60,000 nt of DNA from Tubulanus polymorphus (GCF_964204645.1 NC_134028.1:11389001-11449000), one strand, 5' to 3'. Counted from the first letter of the stretch, positions 34,292 to 43,808 are shown. A program made the numbers and translations. The notes: generated from the letters alone by a model not told the origin.

Positions 34292-34514
34292 ATGAGTGAT
34301 AATAAGTGGATAATAACTGGATTATATAATGGCGCATTACTATCAGTTGGAACTGTTGGTTATTCAATGGTATTTAAAAAAGGTATTCAAAATGGGAAGT
34401 GTTAATGTTGATAGATTTGATATCAATGATATTTTGAAATTAACATTAGCGGTTACTTTATCTAATTTAACAATTGATTATTTGGAAAAACAAAAATATA
34501 TTCCTCCCATATAA
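34292..34514 (+). pseudogene. 73-aa membrane protein, frameshifted
   Basis: Same family as 49801-50022. One extra base near 34372-34382 (GGTATTTAAAAAAGG against GGTATTAAAAAAAG) shifts the frame after about 28 codons; the C-terminal part is open in the other frame. The site is an A-run, so sequencing error should be considered. Confidence 0.75.
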
Positions 34515-34539
34515 ATGTGTAATTTTTTTTGTTAAATAA

Positions 34540-34962
34540 ATGGCTTCTGCAATTATAACTATTATAGGATCGGCAATTGTTAACGCTTTAGCATTTACTG
34601 GTGGTGGATATTTATTTAAACATATTGATAAAAATAGTTCATTAGGAGAACAAAGAAGACATAACTTAGCGTTAGAGAAATACAATAAAGCTGCAGAAGA
34701 ATATAGAGAAAAGAGGCAAAACTATATGGATTACATCAATAAAGAATTATATGATCAGAAGATTTCACATAGAGATTTTCAATCAGTTGATGATGCAATG
34801 AGTTTATATAACGCAGTAACAAATAAAGAAAAATTACATCTATACAAACCTAAATTATCAGATTATTATACCCCAAGTAAAGAACAACAGAAATATGAAA
34901 TAATTTGGATTTTAGGTGGAACAGTTATTGTTATATTTGTTGCTTATAAGTTTACTAATTAG
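34540..34962 (+). CDS. 140-aa protein with two membrane spans
   Basis: Hydrophobic N-terminal span (about 4-25, glycine-rich end GGGYLF), a charged helical middle (EKYNKAAEEYREKRQNYMDY), a LSDYYTPS block, and a C-terminal span (about 119-137). The HNxALEKxxKAxEE and LSDxYxPS patterns recur in proteins of animal Polinton-like elements, from memory. Membrane or inner-capsid role inferred. Intact here; element C has a nonsense codon. Confidence 0.65.
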   Translation: MASAIITIIGSAIVNALAFTGGGYLFKHIDKNSSLGEQRRHNLALEKYNKAAEEYREKRQNYMDYINKELYDQKISHRDFQSVDDAMSLYNAVTNKEKLHLYKPKLSDYYTPSKEQQKYEIIWILGGTVIVIFVAYKFTN

Positions 34963-34981
34963 TAATTTTTATTCTAAATAA

Positions 34982-35417
34982 ATGGAAGATAAAGTTGATA
35001 GTATTGATATTATTCCTCATGATATAAATAAAACTAAATTAAAAACATATTTAGAAAAACAAATATTAGAATTTGAAAGTGACTTAAAGATAAAAAAGAA
35101 AAAAAAATTTAAAAAGTAAAATTATATATTATCTTATTATTAGTGGTTCGGTTACAATTAGTTCTGTAATAACATTTTTAGCAATATTCAGTCCATTAAC
35201 ACCTTTAGCTATATCAATTGGTGTGTTAGGATTAAGTTCAAGTGTTTTAACTGGTATAAGTTCAAAATTAAATATAAAAAGTAATAAAGAAAAAATAAAA
35301 TCTAATATAAAAGAAATTAATAAATTAAAGAACACACTAGATTATATAATAAGTTTAAATGGTCATATAACAGCTGAAGAGCAAGATAAATTATTAAAAG
35401 AATTAATAAATTATTAA
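34982..35417 (+). pseudogene. 144-aa two-span membrane protein, frameshifted
   Basis: One base is gained in the A-run near 35098-35108 compared with 50489-50923, so the N-terminal ~40 codons and the remaining ~100 are in different frames. Content otherwise as in C. Confidence 0.75.
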
Positions 35418-35433
35418 TTTTTTAATTATATAA

Positions 35434-36714
35434 ATGGTAGATAGTTTTCCAAAAGCTTTCCAATATAATAAATCAATTAAACATAATATTCCAGCAATAG
35501 ATTTTAATAAAGATATTATATATAGAAATGAAGTTTTAGATTCATTAACTAATTTAGAAATTTATGTTACTGAAACTAATAATTTTAATGCAAAGATGGA
35601 AAATATATTTCATGTATATTTAATTAATTTTAAAAAATTGAAAGATGAAAAACAATGGTTATTAAAATCTAATATGAAGTATTGGCAGAATCAATTAAAT
35701 TTTGCTGTTTATTGTGCAACAACAGGTTGTGGAATTAGCTGGAATGATCATTTGAATAATTCTAAATATAAATTAATTCAAAGTTTATTTAGATTTCATA
35801 CATACTTTCAAATCAGAATAATATTAAATGAATTAGAGTGCGCTTTACCAGGATATAGATATTTTAAAGAATTAGATAATAATATTAATTTATCAAAGTT
35901 TTATAAAATTTGCAATGAATTTAATATAGATATAAATAATTCTGATTTTAGAACAAAAATTGGAACAATAAGATCACTTCCATGCCCTAGAAAGATTGCA
36001 GAATATTGTGCACTTCCCATACCATCTAATAGTTTTTATAATATCTATAATAATAAATTAGGTTATGGTAAAATAGAAACAAAGGATTTAGAAACATTAA
36101 ATTTCAATAAATTACCGAAATTTTATGATAATTTAAAACAAGAAAACAATAATGGCTTGGTTTATTTTATTTTAGAAAATAGTGAAGGTTTTACTAAATC
36201 AGGTATAGAAAGAATAAATCAATCTATTAGAACTTATTTGATATGTATTCTAGGATCACAAGTTGAAACAAGATCACCGATAATTGGAAATTTGAATACA
36301 TCATTCGATACACAAAAACAGTTTAAAGTTTTATTTGAAGATTCCATACATAATGATAAAAATAGATCGATTCCAGAAAACATTATAAGATATCAAAATT
36401 ATTTAGATAAATCTCATGTAAGACTTAATTATTGTATAGGCCCTAATCTATTAATTATTTCTAATGATTTAGTATTAAAGATGGGAAATATAATTGGTTA
36501 TAATAATCTAATTAAAACTGCAACAATAAATAATTCATTTGGGTTAAATGATATAAATAAAAAGATTATCACTGCTCCAAAATTAATGGAAGGTGAAAAA
36601 AATAAAAAACACATTCAATCAACAGAAACTAAAACTAATAATATTAAATTAAATAATGATTCTAAAATAAAAGATTATAATACATCAGAAAATAATAGAA
36701 CTGTTATTATTTAA
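35434..36714 (+). CDS. Conserved Polinton protein, C-terminal anchor lost by nonsense codon
   Basis: 426 residues. The WQNQLNFAVYCATTGCGIS block (about residues 88-106), the FTKSGIERINQSIRTY and LGSQVETRSPIIG blocks, and a TSFDTQKQFKVLFEDSIH block mark a family I know as common and uncharacterised in animal Polinton-like elements. A stop at 36712 (TAA in place of CAA in C) ends it before the membrane anchor still encoded at about 36760-36822. The middle (residues ~170-245) is wholly unlike element C. Role unknown, virion component likely. Confidence 0.7.
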   Translation: MVDSFPKAFQYNKSIKHNIPAIDFNKDIIYRNEVLDSLTNLEIYVTETNNFNAKMENIFHVYLINFKKLKDEKQWLLKSNMKYWQNQLNFAVYCATTGCGISWNDHLNNSKYKLIQSLFRFHTYFQIRIILNELECALPGYRYFKELDNNINLSKFYKICNEFNIDINNSDFRTKIGTIRSLPCPRKIAEYCALPIPSNSFYNIYNNKLGYGKIETKDLETLNFNKLPKFYDNLKQENNNGLVYFILENSEGFTKSGIERINQSIRTYLICILGSQVETRSPIIGNLNTSFDTQKQFKVLFEDSIHNDKNRSIPENIIRYQNYLDKSHVRLNYCIGPNLLIISNDLVLKMGNIIGYNNLIKTATINNSFGLNDINKKIITAPKLMEGEKNKKHIQSTETKTNNIKLNNDSKIKDYNTSENNRTVII

Positions 36715-36838
36715 CATGATATAATTAAAACTGATAATGATAATAAATCCCATGAAAATACTAAATTAGCTATAACTTGTATAGGAATTGTAATCGGAGG
36801 AATATTATATTTTAAATTTTAATTTTTTTACTTTGTAA

Positions 36839-38299
36839 ATGGATGTAGAAGGTGGAGAAGATATTGGAATGGGAGAAATGGGAAATAATAATGAAGGATA
36901 TATTGATGATGATTATAATGATGCAGAAACTAATATTGATAATGATGATGAATCAGCATATAATTCTAATTTAGCAGATAGTGGTTCTAAAGCCCCATCA
37001 ACAGATGAATTTGATAGAAGAACTAGATCGAGAATAAATCCTGAAAATGAAAATCAAGGTTTAAAAAAGGAAGATTTAGAAAATATTGGATTTATATATA
37101 AGTTTCAAGATGTATTTAAAGATTCTGGATATAAAATAAATTACAGAGGTGCCAGACTTTTAGTAAAAGATTTAAAATATTTAGATGGTGAATATTATTA
37201 TAAATTGAAATATGATTATTATATTAACATCTCTTATAAAACTCAAAATATAATATTAGCAGAATCAACTTTGCTTAAGTTAGAACCAGATAGAATTAAG
37301 AGAATAAGTATTAGTAATGAAATAACTGATGTTACACAAGAAGAAAGAGATAATAATAGAAAAGAATTTAAACAAAGAATTAATGAATTATTTGAAACAA
37401 TCGATAATAATTTAGAAACAGAAACAACTTCTGAACAGAATATAACTTCCAAAACTAGTAAACTTAAATCAAACACTGAAGTTCAAACTGAAAAACTTTT
37501 ACCGAATGGATTACTTGATGCAACAGATCAAGAAATAGAAGCTTTAAGTATGTTTTCTAAAAAAACAATTAGAGAAATAATAAGTATACGAAATGACGCC
37601 GATAAAATTGCGCGCGAAAAACATATTAGATATAATAAAATTAAACATTTAGAAAATAAATTATTTGACACCAGAAAAGAATTAGAACAATTAAAATTAG
37701 ATAGAGAATTTAAAGTTATTGAAGAAATTGAATTTAAAAAAAGAAATGCATATTTAGAAAAAGAAATTGATGATTTAGAATATAACATAGAATTTCAGAA
37801 AGAAAAAATGAAATTATTATTAAAATCATATGATTATTGTATCAATAGATTAAAAGTTGTTGTTAAAGAGTTAATACTAAAACCAAATTCTGACATATCA
37901 TTGAAAGATAGAATAAAATTATTATTTAAGTTTGAAGGAATAACAGTTCTTTCAATTCTAACAGCTGTAACTATGTTATTTACAACAATTGGTTTAGCAA
38001 TATCAAATGCTTTAAAATCTACTCCTACTCCAAATAAACCAGATAAACCTCCAGGCAATAATTCTATACAAGATAAAGTTAAGGATGGTTTAAAAAAATT
38101 AGCAAAATATTTATGGGAACTATCTAAAAAATCTGCTGCAGCATTACCAGGAGTTATTGCATCAATTGTTGGTTTTATATTGAAATCTGCAGGAAACATT
38201 ATTAACTTTGCTGCTGAACATATTATTTTATTTTTAATTACAGTTGTAAGTGCTATTATTTTTGGTTTAGTAAATATGATATCAAAAAGTATCAAGTAA
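36839..38299 (+). CDS. Acidic coiled-coil protein with C-terminal membrane segments
   Basis: 486 residues. Acidic, asparagine-rich N-terminus (MDVEGGEDIGMGEMG), a central heptad-rich coiled coil (about residues 225-330), a hydrophobic span (about 365-390), a proline/lysine linker (TPTPNKPDKPPGNN), then a glycine/alanine-rich hydrophobic C-terminus (ALPGVIASIVGFILKSAG, ILFLITVVSAIIFGLV). The C-terminal pattern recurs next to MCP genes in animal Polintons, from memory. Possibly a fibre-like or membrane virion protein; function unproved. Confidence 0.65.
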   Translation: MDVEGGEDIGMGEMGNNNEGYIDDDYNDAETNIDNDDESAYNSNLADSGSKAPSTDEFDRRTRSRINPENENQGLKKEDLENIGFIYKFQDVFKDSGYKINYRGARLLVKDLKYLDGEYYYKLKYDYYINISYKTQNIILAESTLLKLEPDRIKRISISNEITDVTQEERDNNRKEFKQRINELFETIDNNLETETTSEQNITSKTSKLKSNTEVQTEKLLPNGLLDATDQEIEALSMFSKKTIREIISIRNDADKIAREKHIRYNKIKHLENKLFDTRKELEQLKLDREFKVIEEIEFKKRNAYLEKEIDDLEYNIEFQKEKMKLLLKSYDYCINRLKVVVKELILKPNSDISLKDRIKLLFKFEGITVLSILTAVTMLFTTIGLAISNALKSTPTPNKPDKPPGNNSIQDKVKDGLKKLAKYLWELSKKSAAALPGVIASIVGFILKSAGNIINFAAEHIILFLITVVSAIIFGLVNMISKSIK

Positions 38300-38360
38300 A
38301 CCATGATATCAAAAAATATCAAGTAAACCATGATATCAAAAAATATCAAGTAAACATGAT
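38270..38360 (+). repeat. Triplicated ~27-bp repeat at the end of the coiled-coil gene
   Basis: Three copies of a unit containing ATGATATCAAAAA and TATCAAGTAAA. The first copy supplies the last codons and stop of the gene. Element C has none: its gene ends LVNHD. A short recent expansion. Confidence 0.8.
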
Positions 38361-38376
38361 CAAAAATAAATAATTA

Positions 38377-38397
38377 ATTTTTTTTGTTAAATAAATG
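38377..38397 (+). promoter_or_regulatory. Class II leader of the MCP gene (T-run plus TAAATG)
   Basis: AATTTTTTTTGTTAAATAAATG: a T-run, a short spacer, then TAAATG overlapping the start codon. Similar T-run leaders precede the genes at 33950, 34540, 34982, 35434 and 36839 and their counterparts in C. It resembles the layout of poxvirus late promoters; the comparison is by pattern only. Confidence 0.5.
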
Positions 38398-39642
38398 AGT
38401 GGGAGTTATATAAGTCCTTCGGAGAATCATAGAATATCTAATGCTATTAAAGCAGAAAGATCACATCATATAATTACTCATAACCCTTCAAATATTAATC
38501 CCGATGAAACTTTATACGTTAGAATCCCTCGATTAACACAAAATACTTTTTATGTTCCAAATAGTATTTATTTATCAGCCGATATAAAAGTAATCGGTAA
38601 TAATAATAATTATGTCGTTGATAATGTTGGAAGATATTTGATTAAAAAACTAACAATAAAGATTGGTCCAGAAACAGTTTTCTCATTAGATGATTATAAT
38701 TTATTTTCACATTATAAAGATTTATGGTTAACTAAAGAAAATAGAAATAATATGATATTTCAAGGAATTCAATCAGAAAACCAAAATAAATTAAGATCAG
38801 AAGCTAATAGCGCAATATTAACAAATGATGTAGATAAATTGATAAAAAGTATATATGGAAGCAAATATAAAATTCCATTAGACTTTGAATTGATAAATAA
38901 TAATGCACCTTTATATAAATACGCAATTCAAGAAGATATTATATTTGAGATAACATTTGCTCCTGTAAATGAAATTGTATTATCTAGCGTTAATAAAGAT
39001 ATGAGTTATAAATTATCGAATATATGTTTAGAATATGATACAGTAACTGATGAAAATATTTCAAGTATAATTCAAACCCAATACAATCAAGGATTTTCAT
39101 TATTATATGATTATATTGATAAATTTAAAACTGTAACTATTAATGCAAATGATGAAATAATTAATGAGAATATTAACTTTCCTAGAAGATCTATTAAAGG
39201 TATATTAATATTTTTTACCATTGGAACGTATACTAATGGCGCAATAAATGTTGACAATTATTATAATCCTGAAATAACAAAAGTAGAAATAACTATCGAA
39301 GGAATAGCGAATAAAATATTTTGTCAAGGAATGAGAATGATTGATCAATGGCCAGAAATTAGAAAACATTTTATGAATGAAAAAGTAAAATCATTTGAAA
39401 ATTGTAATATTAATCAAATTGATTATTATACCGGTAATAAATATGCATTATGGTTAGATTTTAGAACAACTGAAGATAATTCATTACACGGTTCTGGAAA
39501 AAAACTACAGAACACTAAAGATGGAATACAATTATTCATGACAAAGAAAAAGGGAATCAAAAATTTTAAAATGCACATTTATATTATATCTGACGCGCAA
39601 TTAAATATTGTAAATTCACAATTAGATAGTGTTATGCATTAA
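38395..39642 (+). CDS. Major capsid protein (double jelly-roll)
   Basis: 415 residues. The N-terminus MSGSYISPSENHRISNAIK precedes a beta-rich body with TLYVRIPRLTQNTFYVP, KIPLDFELI, and a late YALWLDFRTTEDNSLHGSG block (about 350-368) followed by NTKDGIQLF. These are hallmarks, as I know them, of the hexon-like capsid proteins of Polintons/adintoviruses, which form the trimeric capsomers. Intact, class II leader, next to the coiled-coil gene. No homology search done; length fits a compact member of the family. Confidence 0.75.
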   Translation: MSGSYISPSENHRISNAIKAERSHHIITHNPSNINPDETLYVRIPRLTQNTFYVPNSIYLSADIKVIGNNNNYVVDNVGRYLIKKLTIKIGPETVFSLDDYNLFSHYKDLWLTKENRNNMIFQGIQSENQNKLRSEANSAILTNDVDKLIKSIYGSKYKIPLDFELINNNAPLYKYAIQEDIIFEITFAPVNEIVLSSVNKDMSYKLSNICLEYDTVTDENISSIIQTQYNQGFSLLYDYIDKFKTVTINANDEIINENINFPRRSIKGILIFFTIGTYTNGAINVDNYYNPEITKVEITIEGIANKIFCQGMRMIDQWPEIRKHFMNEKVKSFENCNINQIDYYTGNKYALWLDFRTTEDNSLHGSGKKLQNTKDGIQLFMTKKKGIKNFKMHIYIISDAQLNIVNSQLDSVMH

Positions 39643-39674
39643 AATTTTAACTTTAATAAACATTTATTATATAA

Positions 39675-40631
39675 ATGGAAGGAGGTAAAGTATATGAAAG
39701 AATCAAAGCTGATAAAGAAATCAATGATAATTTGTATTATGTAATACCTTATAAAAGAATAAATGAATATATTGGAACATTTTTATTAAATGAATTAAAT
39801 CAATACAAAGAATATTTAATTGAACGTAATAATGATAAAAGTGGTGTTGTTAATAATAGTGTAATTGATAATAATGTAATACCTACTACATCTGTAATAC
39901 CTACTACTATATCTGTAATACCTACTACATCTGTAATACCTACTACATCTGTAATACCCTCTACATCAAATAATGTAATACCTACTACATCTGTAATACC
40001 CTCTACATCAAATAATGTAATACCTTCTACATCTAATAATGAAATAATATTAGATGTTAGTGAAAATAGAAATTATTGTGGTTATTGTAATGGTGAATTT
40101 TCAAACGCTCCATCAAATTGGAATAAACATATGAATACAAATTCACATATTACTAATGTTATAGAACGTGTTGGTTTAAGAGAATTTATAGAACACCCAT
40201 TTAGATATGTTACAAAACTTGTTTCAAATAAAAAAGTAAATGGTAAAGAATTATATGAAGATTTTTTATTAACAACACCTAATAAAGATGAATTAGATTT
40301 AACCGATGCTAATGAAATATTAGGATCAAATATTGTAAATGAAATATTAGGAGCAAACACTAATAAAGATGATAATGAAAATGATGCCATACAGCACCCA
40401 CATGGTGATATAGTAACAGATAAGCATATTGATAATAAAGATTCTATAAAACTTAAAGTAGAAAATAATAATAAATTTGATTGGATGAATAAGCATAACA
40501 ATGAAACAACTATTGATGATTTGGTAAAAAAGGTGAAAAAGGTGAAAAATAATAAACCAATTATTTATGAAGATACGGTAGAGCATTTGAATAAATTGTT
40601 AGGGTCTGAAAGTGATTCAGAAAGTGATTAA
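39675..40631 (+). CDS. VIPTTS-repeat zinc-finger protein
   Basis: 318 residues. N-terminal region (YYVIPYKRINEYIG), a low-complexity tract of VIPTTS/VIPSTSNN repeats (about 70-122), a C2H2 finger (YCGYCNGEFSNAPSNWNKHM, C135 and C138) and an acidic C-terminus ending in an SESDSESD tail. The finger region is highly conserved in C, the repeat number is not. Class I leader. Last gene of the rightward series. The threonine/serine repeat suggests a flexible or modified linker; role unknown. Confidence 0.65.
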   Translation: MEGGKVYERIKADKEINDNLYYVIPYKRINEYIGTFLLNELNQYKEYLIERNNDKSGVVNNSVIDNNVIPTTSVIPTTISVIPTTSVIPTTSVIPSTSNNVIPTTSVIPSTSNNVIPSTSNNEIILDVSENRNYCGYCNGEFSNAPSNWNKHMNTNSHITNVIERVGLREFIEHPFRYVTKLVSNKKVNGKELYEDFLLTTPNKDELDLTDANEILGSNIVNEILGANTNKDDNENDAIQHPHGDIVTDKHIDNKDSIKLKVENNNKFDWMNKHNNETTIDDLVKKVKKVKNNKPIIYEDTVEHLNKLLGSESDSESD

Positions 40632-40855
40632 GAAATTAATTATCTAACACTCAAAAAGTAATAAAGGTTGAAAATTGTATAAAATAATAGTAAATAAAAA
40701 AGGGGGTTTTAAGTATTAAGGTATCTAATAGGGTATTAGGGTATGTATCAGGTATTAGGGTATCTAATAGGGTATCAGGTATTAGGGTATCAGGTATTAG
40801 GGTATCTAATGGGGTATTAGGTATTAGGGTATCTAATACATAGGTATACAAATAG
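40632..40855. repeat. GGTATTAGGG minisatellite between convergent genes
   Basis: From about 40711 to 40845, irregular units of GGTATCTAAT, AGGGTATTAGGG and GGTATCAGGTATTAGGG, on the G-rich plus strand. It lies between the stops of the zinc-finger and ATPase genes. Frames open across it are artefacts. The units resemble the GGGTATTA blocks in the A-right terminal hairpin. Possible terminator or recombination zone. Confidence 0.8.
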
Positions 40856-41470
40856 TTATTTTATAAATTTATATTCATATGGAAATTGTAATCTCATAAG
40901 TAATTTGGAACCTTTATTATTTTTTAATTTATTCATATATTCATCATGTAATTCAGTAGGTATAATTTGATTTTCTTCCAATGATTGTTGCATAGATTTT
41001 CTATCTTTGTTGTAGAATAAAACTAGAAATCTTATATTCTCTCTAAAATCTTTCACAATTGAATTATATTTCTGATTTAAAACCCATGTTGTTATCCCAA
41101 AATGTCTACCAGAGAAAGCTAAATAACATAACTCGCTTTCTCTAATTTTAGAATCATGTAAATTTGCGCAATCATCAATAATAAATAATGTATTTGATCC
41201 TTTATAAATATCTAATGCAATTTTTATACAATTATCTAAATTATCTTTCACTGTTTTAGAATTTAATATAATAAACTTTTTATCTTTAAAAACTATATCT
41301 CTATTATACGTTTCATTCATTTCATAAGTTGGGCAGAATAATATTATATTATCAAAATGATTCTTATAAATAGTTTCTAATAAATATAATATGAAGTGTG
41401 TTTTACCACAATTTGTAACTCCAGTAACAAACATATTATGTGGTTCAAATATAAACAAATCTTTATTCAT
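40856..41470 (-). CDS. A32/FtsK-type packaging ATPase
   Basis: 204 residues. Walker A GVTNCGKT (17-24) and Walker B LFIIDD (95-100), followed by LGFSGRHFGI-type sensor sequence (AFSGRHFGITTWVLNQ). Short length and motif form match the genome-packaging ATPases of Polintons and relatives, which pump DNA into capsids. Start at TAAATG overlaps the end of the integrase gene by 8 bp, so the two may be co-transcribed. Intact here; nonsense in C. Confidence 0.8.
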   Translation of the reverse strand: MNKDLFIFEPHNMFVTGVTNCGKTHFILYLLETIYKNHFDNIILFCPTYEMNETYNRDIVFKDKKFIILNSKTVKDNLDNCIKIALDIYKGSNTLFIIDDCANLHDSKIRESELCYLAFSGRHFGITTWVLNQKYNSIVKDFRENIRFLVLFYNKDRKSMQQSLEENQIIPTELHDEYMNKLKNNKGSKLLMRLQFPYEYKFIK

Positions 41471-42551
41471 TTATTCTTTTAATTTTACTAGATAAAATCC
41501 ATTCATTAAATTTATCATCATATCCTTTATATTTCACCAAAGAATACTTTTTTCCTTTAAGAGTTTTTGTTTTCAATACCTTTTCTATTTTGTATTCTAT
41601 TTCATCTGGATTTGGTACTAATGATAATTCTTGTTCATAAAAATAACCTAATATTTCTTCATCTTTTAAATCAAACAATTTATAAACAAATGGTTTAGTT
41701 AATATTATCTTTTTAATCTTGAATATTTCTTCAGTAAAATTAGGGGTACAACCTTTATAAAATGTTTTTCTATATTTAGAAATTCTAACATGTTGTCCTT
41801 TTTTAAATTTAGGGTCTCCAAAATCATGTGTAACAAATGCTCCATATAAATTATTCCAAACTATTTCTGAATTTTCTTCTTTTCTAGCTTGTATAGGTTT
41901 CATATTTATAGAACTATGTTTAGAATTATTATAACCTTTCACCAAATCATCTAACACATCGATATATTTATATGTTTCATTAGCAGTAAAATATTTCCAC
42001 ATTCTAGTTTTCAATGTTTTATTAAATCTTTCTATAACAGATGCTTTTTTATCTGAATGTGTTGAAAAATATTCTACATCGTTATAAGTTAATAGTTTTT
42101 TAAAATGTTTGTTATAAAATTCTTTACCTTCATCAAATTGTATTTTATCTGGGATAGCTTCTTTAAATATTAATTTGAAAGAATTTGTAACTTCTATACC
42201 AGTTTTATTTTTAATCGGGATACTCCATGCGTATCTACTGAATATATCTATAACATTTAGTATCCAAAAATATCCTTTGTTATATTCTTCTAAGTTTTTC
42301 ATATCAATTAAATCAGCTTGCCATTGTTGGTCAATATATGAAACCATTACTTTTCTTGTTAAATATTTTTTATCCATCTTTTTATGAATTTGATATGTGG
42401 GTTGATTTTGTAACCATGATTTTAATTCACTATATTTTATACCACCATTATCAGATTTAATTTTATTCCATAATTCTGAAACGTTAGAATATGATACTTC
42501 ACTTTCTGGGTTGTAATATAACGCTTTTAAATATTGTTCTTTTTTCATCAT
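41463..42551 (-). CDS. Retroviral-type integrase with C-terminal chromodomain
   Basis: 362 residues. Catalytic core with D80 (QADLIDM), D140 (QFDEGKEF) and E174 (VIERFNKTLK), spacing DX59DX33E. The final ~45 residues form a chromodomain (IEKVLKTKT...YSLVKYKGYDD, NEWILSS). The N-terminal zinc site is not obvious. Known role: joins element ends to target DNA with a 6-bp stagger; the chromodomain may direct integration to marked chromatin. Start context is AATATGATG, not TAAATG, unlike its neighbours. Intact. Confidence 0.9.
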   Translation of the reverse strand: MMKKEQYLKALYYNPESEVSYSNVSELWNKIKSDNGGIKYSELKSWLQNQPTYQIHKKMDKKYLTRKVMVSYIDQQWQADLIDMKNLEEYNKGYFWILNVIDIFSRYAWSIPIKNKTGIEVTNSFKLIFKEAIPDKIQFDEGKEFYNKHFKKLLTYNDVEYFSTHSDKKASVIERFNKTLKTRMWKYFTANETYKYIDVLDDLVKGYNNSKHSSINMKPIQARKEENSEIVWNNLYGAFVTHDFGDPKFKKGQHVRISKYRKTFYKGCTPNFTEEIFKIKKIILTKPFVYKLFDLKDEEILGYFYEQELSLVPNPDEIEYKIEKVLKTKTLKGKKYSLVKYKGYDDKFNEWILSSKIKRINE

Positions 42552-42554
42552 ATT

Positions 42555-42965
42555 TTAATCCATTAATAATATTTTAGATTTAGTTTCATTTGATTTATTT
42601 TCTGGTATGATAGGTTTATTGTCTGTACACGGATAACTAAGTTTCCGATCATCGGAATCATCTTTATCATCAGAATTGAATTTTGATTTATATATTACAC
42701 CGGATAATATAATAACTGTTACTAATCCAATTGTAATATATAATTTATAATTACTTCCAGCATTAGAAGAATTAGATGGATTATTATTTGAATCAATACC
42801 ACCGTGTGGGTGCTGTACGGCACCATCAGATAAAGTCTGTGATTCATTTATATCAGTTAATTTCTTTTTCTTAGCTTTTTTTAATTCTGATGATCTTTTA
42901 CCTAATTCTCTTGCCCATTTAATTTGTTTCTCGGATCTAGCCTTTTTCTTAACTCCATCACTCAT
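42555..42965 (-). CDS. Basic single-span membrane protein (136 aa)
   Basis: Very basic N-terminus (residues 1-36), an asparagine/serine linker, a membrane span (about 75-92, LYITIGLVTVIILSGVIY) and a charged C-terminal tail. The linker and tail differ in length in C (115 aa). The ATG overlaps the end of the upstream gene by 8 bp. Basic N-terminus suggests DNA or virion-core contact, an inference. Confidence 0.6.
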   Translation of the reverse strand: MSDGVKKKARSEKQIKWARELGKRSSELKKAKKKKLTDINESQTLSDGAVQHPHGGIDSNNNPSNSSNAGSNYKLYITIGLVTVIILSGVIYKSKFNSDDKDDSDDRKLSYPCTDNKPIIPENKSNETKSKILLMD

Positions 42966-43560
42966 TTATTTTAGTTAATTTTTGTTCTGATTCATTTTCT
43001 GTTTCAACGTTTTGTTGTAGTACATCTGTTTCGTTCTTACCTGATTTATATTCCATAGGCTTGATATTCGAAAATGTTATAACTCCAGTAGAAATCAATG
43101 TCATAACCGATCCTAATTGAAATGAAGCATATCCAACCCATTTTTGTAATTCAGTCATAACTAAATAGTCATTTTTCAAATCATTATATAATTTATTTTC
43201 ATCATCAATTGGTATTAACTGGTTACATAATTTTGAATAACATTTGACAATACCATTAGAAATAGAATCATTTATTCTAGCTAATCTTGACTCTTCATAA
43301 ATCTTAGAATATTTTATTACTTGATCGGGTTTCATAGCATCTAGTTCTTGAAAAGTAATGATTCTATTTAAAAACTCCTTAGATTTCCCGCCAGCAATTA
43401 ATAATTCAAGATGATGCTTACAATATAAATAGTATTCATAATCTATATTGTTATTAACTTGAATAGAATTAGAAACAACTGTATCTTTATTATCACTAAT
43501 ACCTAAATCATCTAATGTTTTTTCAATATCAATACTATTCTTATTAGATTTCTTTGACAT
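42958..43560 (-). CDS. 200-aa protein of unknown function
   Basis: Acidic N-terminus with MSKKSNKNSIDIEKTLDDLG, a helical middle (YEYYLYCKHHLELLIAGGK; MKPDQVIKYSKIYEESRL), a hydrophobic stretch near the C-terminus (about 141-162) and an acidic end. Well conserved with C, and I recall similar proteins in other animal Polintons. First gene of the leftward group left in B. Start at TATAAATG. Confidence 0.6.
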   Translation of the reverse strand: MSKKSNKNSIDIEKTLDDLGISDNKDTVVSNSIQVNNNIDYEYYLYCKHHLELLIAGGKSKEFLNRIITFQELDAMKPDQVIKYSKIYEESRLARINDSISNGIVKCYSKLCNQLIPIDDENKLYNDLKNDYLVMTELQKWVGYASFQLGSVMTLISTGVITFSNIKPMEYKSGKNETDVLQQNVETENESEQKLTKINE

Positions 43561-43808
43561 TTATATTAGAAAAAAAAACAAAAAAAATATTATAAGTATT
43601 CTTCAAATGATACTAGATAGTTAAAGCTAAAGAATTCTAGTATTGACTACTGATACTAGCTATTTGAATTTAAAGAATTTCTATTCGGATCTATTCAAAA
43701 TATAAAGTATTCTCTTTTTGAAAAGAAAATATTAAAAATATAATAGAATTCGCTAGCTAGTTGAAGTTATTGTTTTTTAAATACTTTTTATTTAAAATCT
43801 ATTATTCT
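43561..43808. other. AT-rich spacer of element B, no gene
   Basis: Matches 58694-58918 of C loosely, including AGTATTCTTCAAATGATACT. No coding frame. Confidence 0.6.

Noticed and set aside
37243-38349. Antisense frames inside the coiled-coil gene (also in C and in the zinc-finger repeat gene)
   Set aside because: Shadow frames opposite AT-rich coding sequence; conserved only because the sense gene is.
40711-40850. CRISPR-like array or telomeric tract
   Set aside because: Units are irregular with no spacers, and the words are GGTATTAGGG mixtures, not clean TTAGGG repeats; position between convergent genes repeats in both elements.
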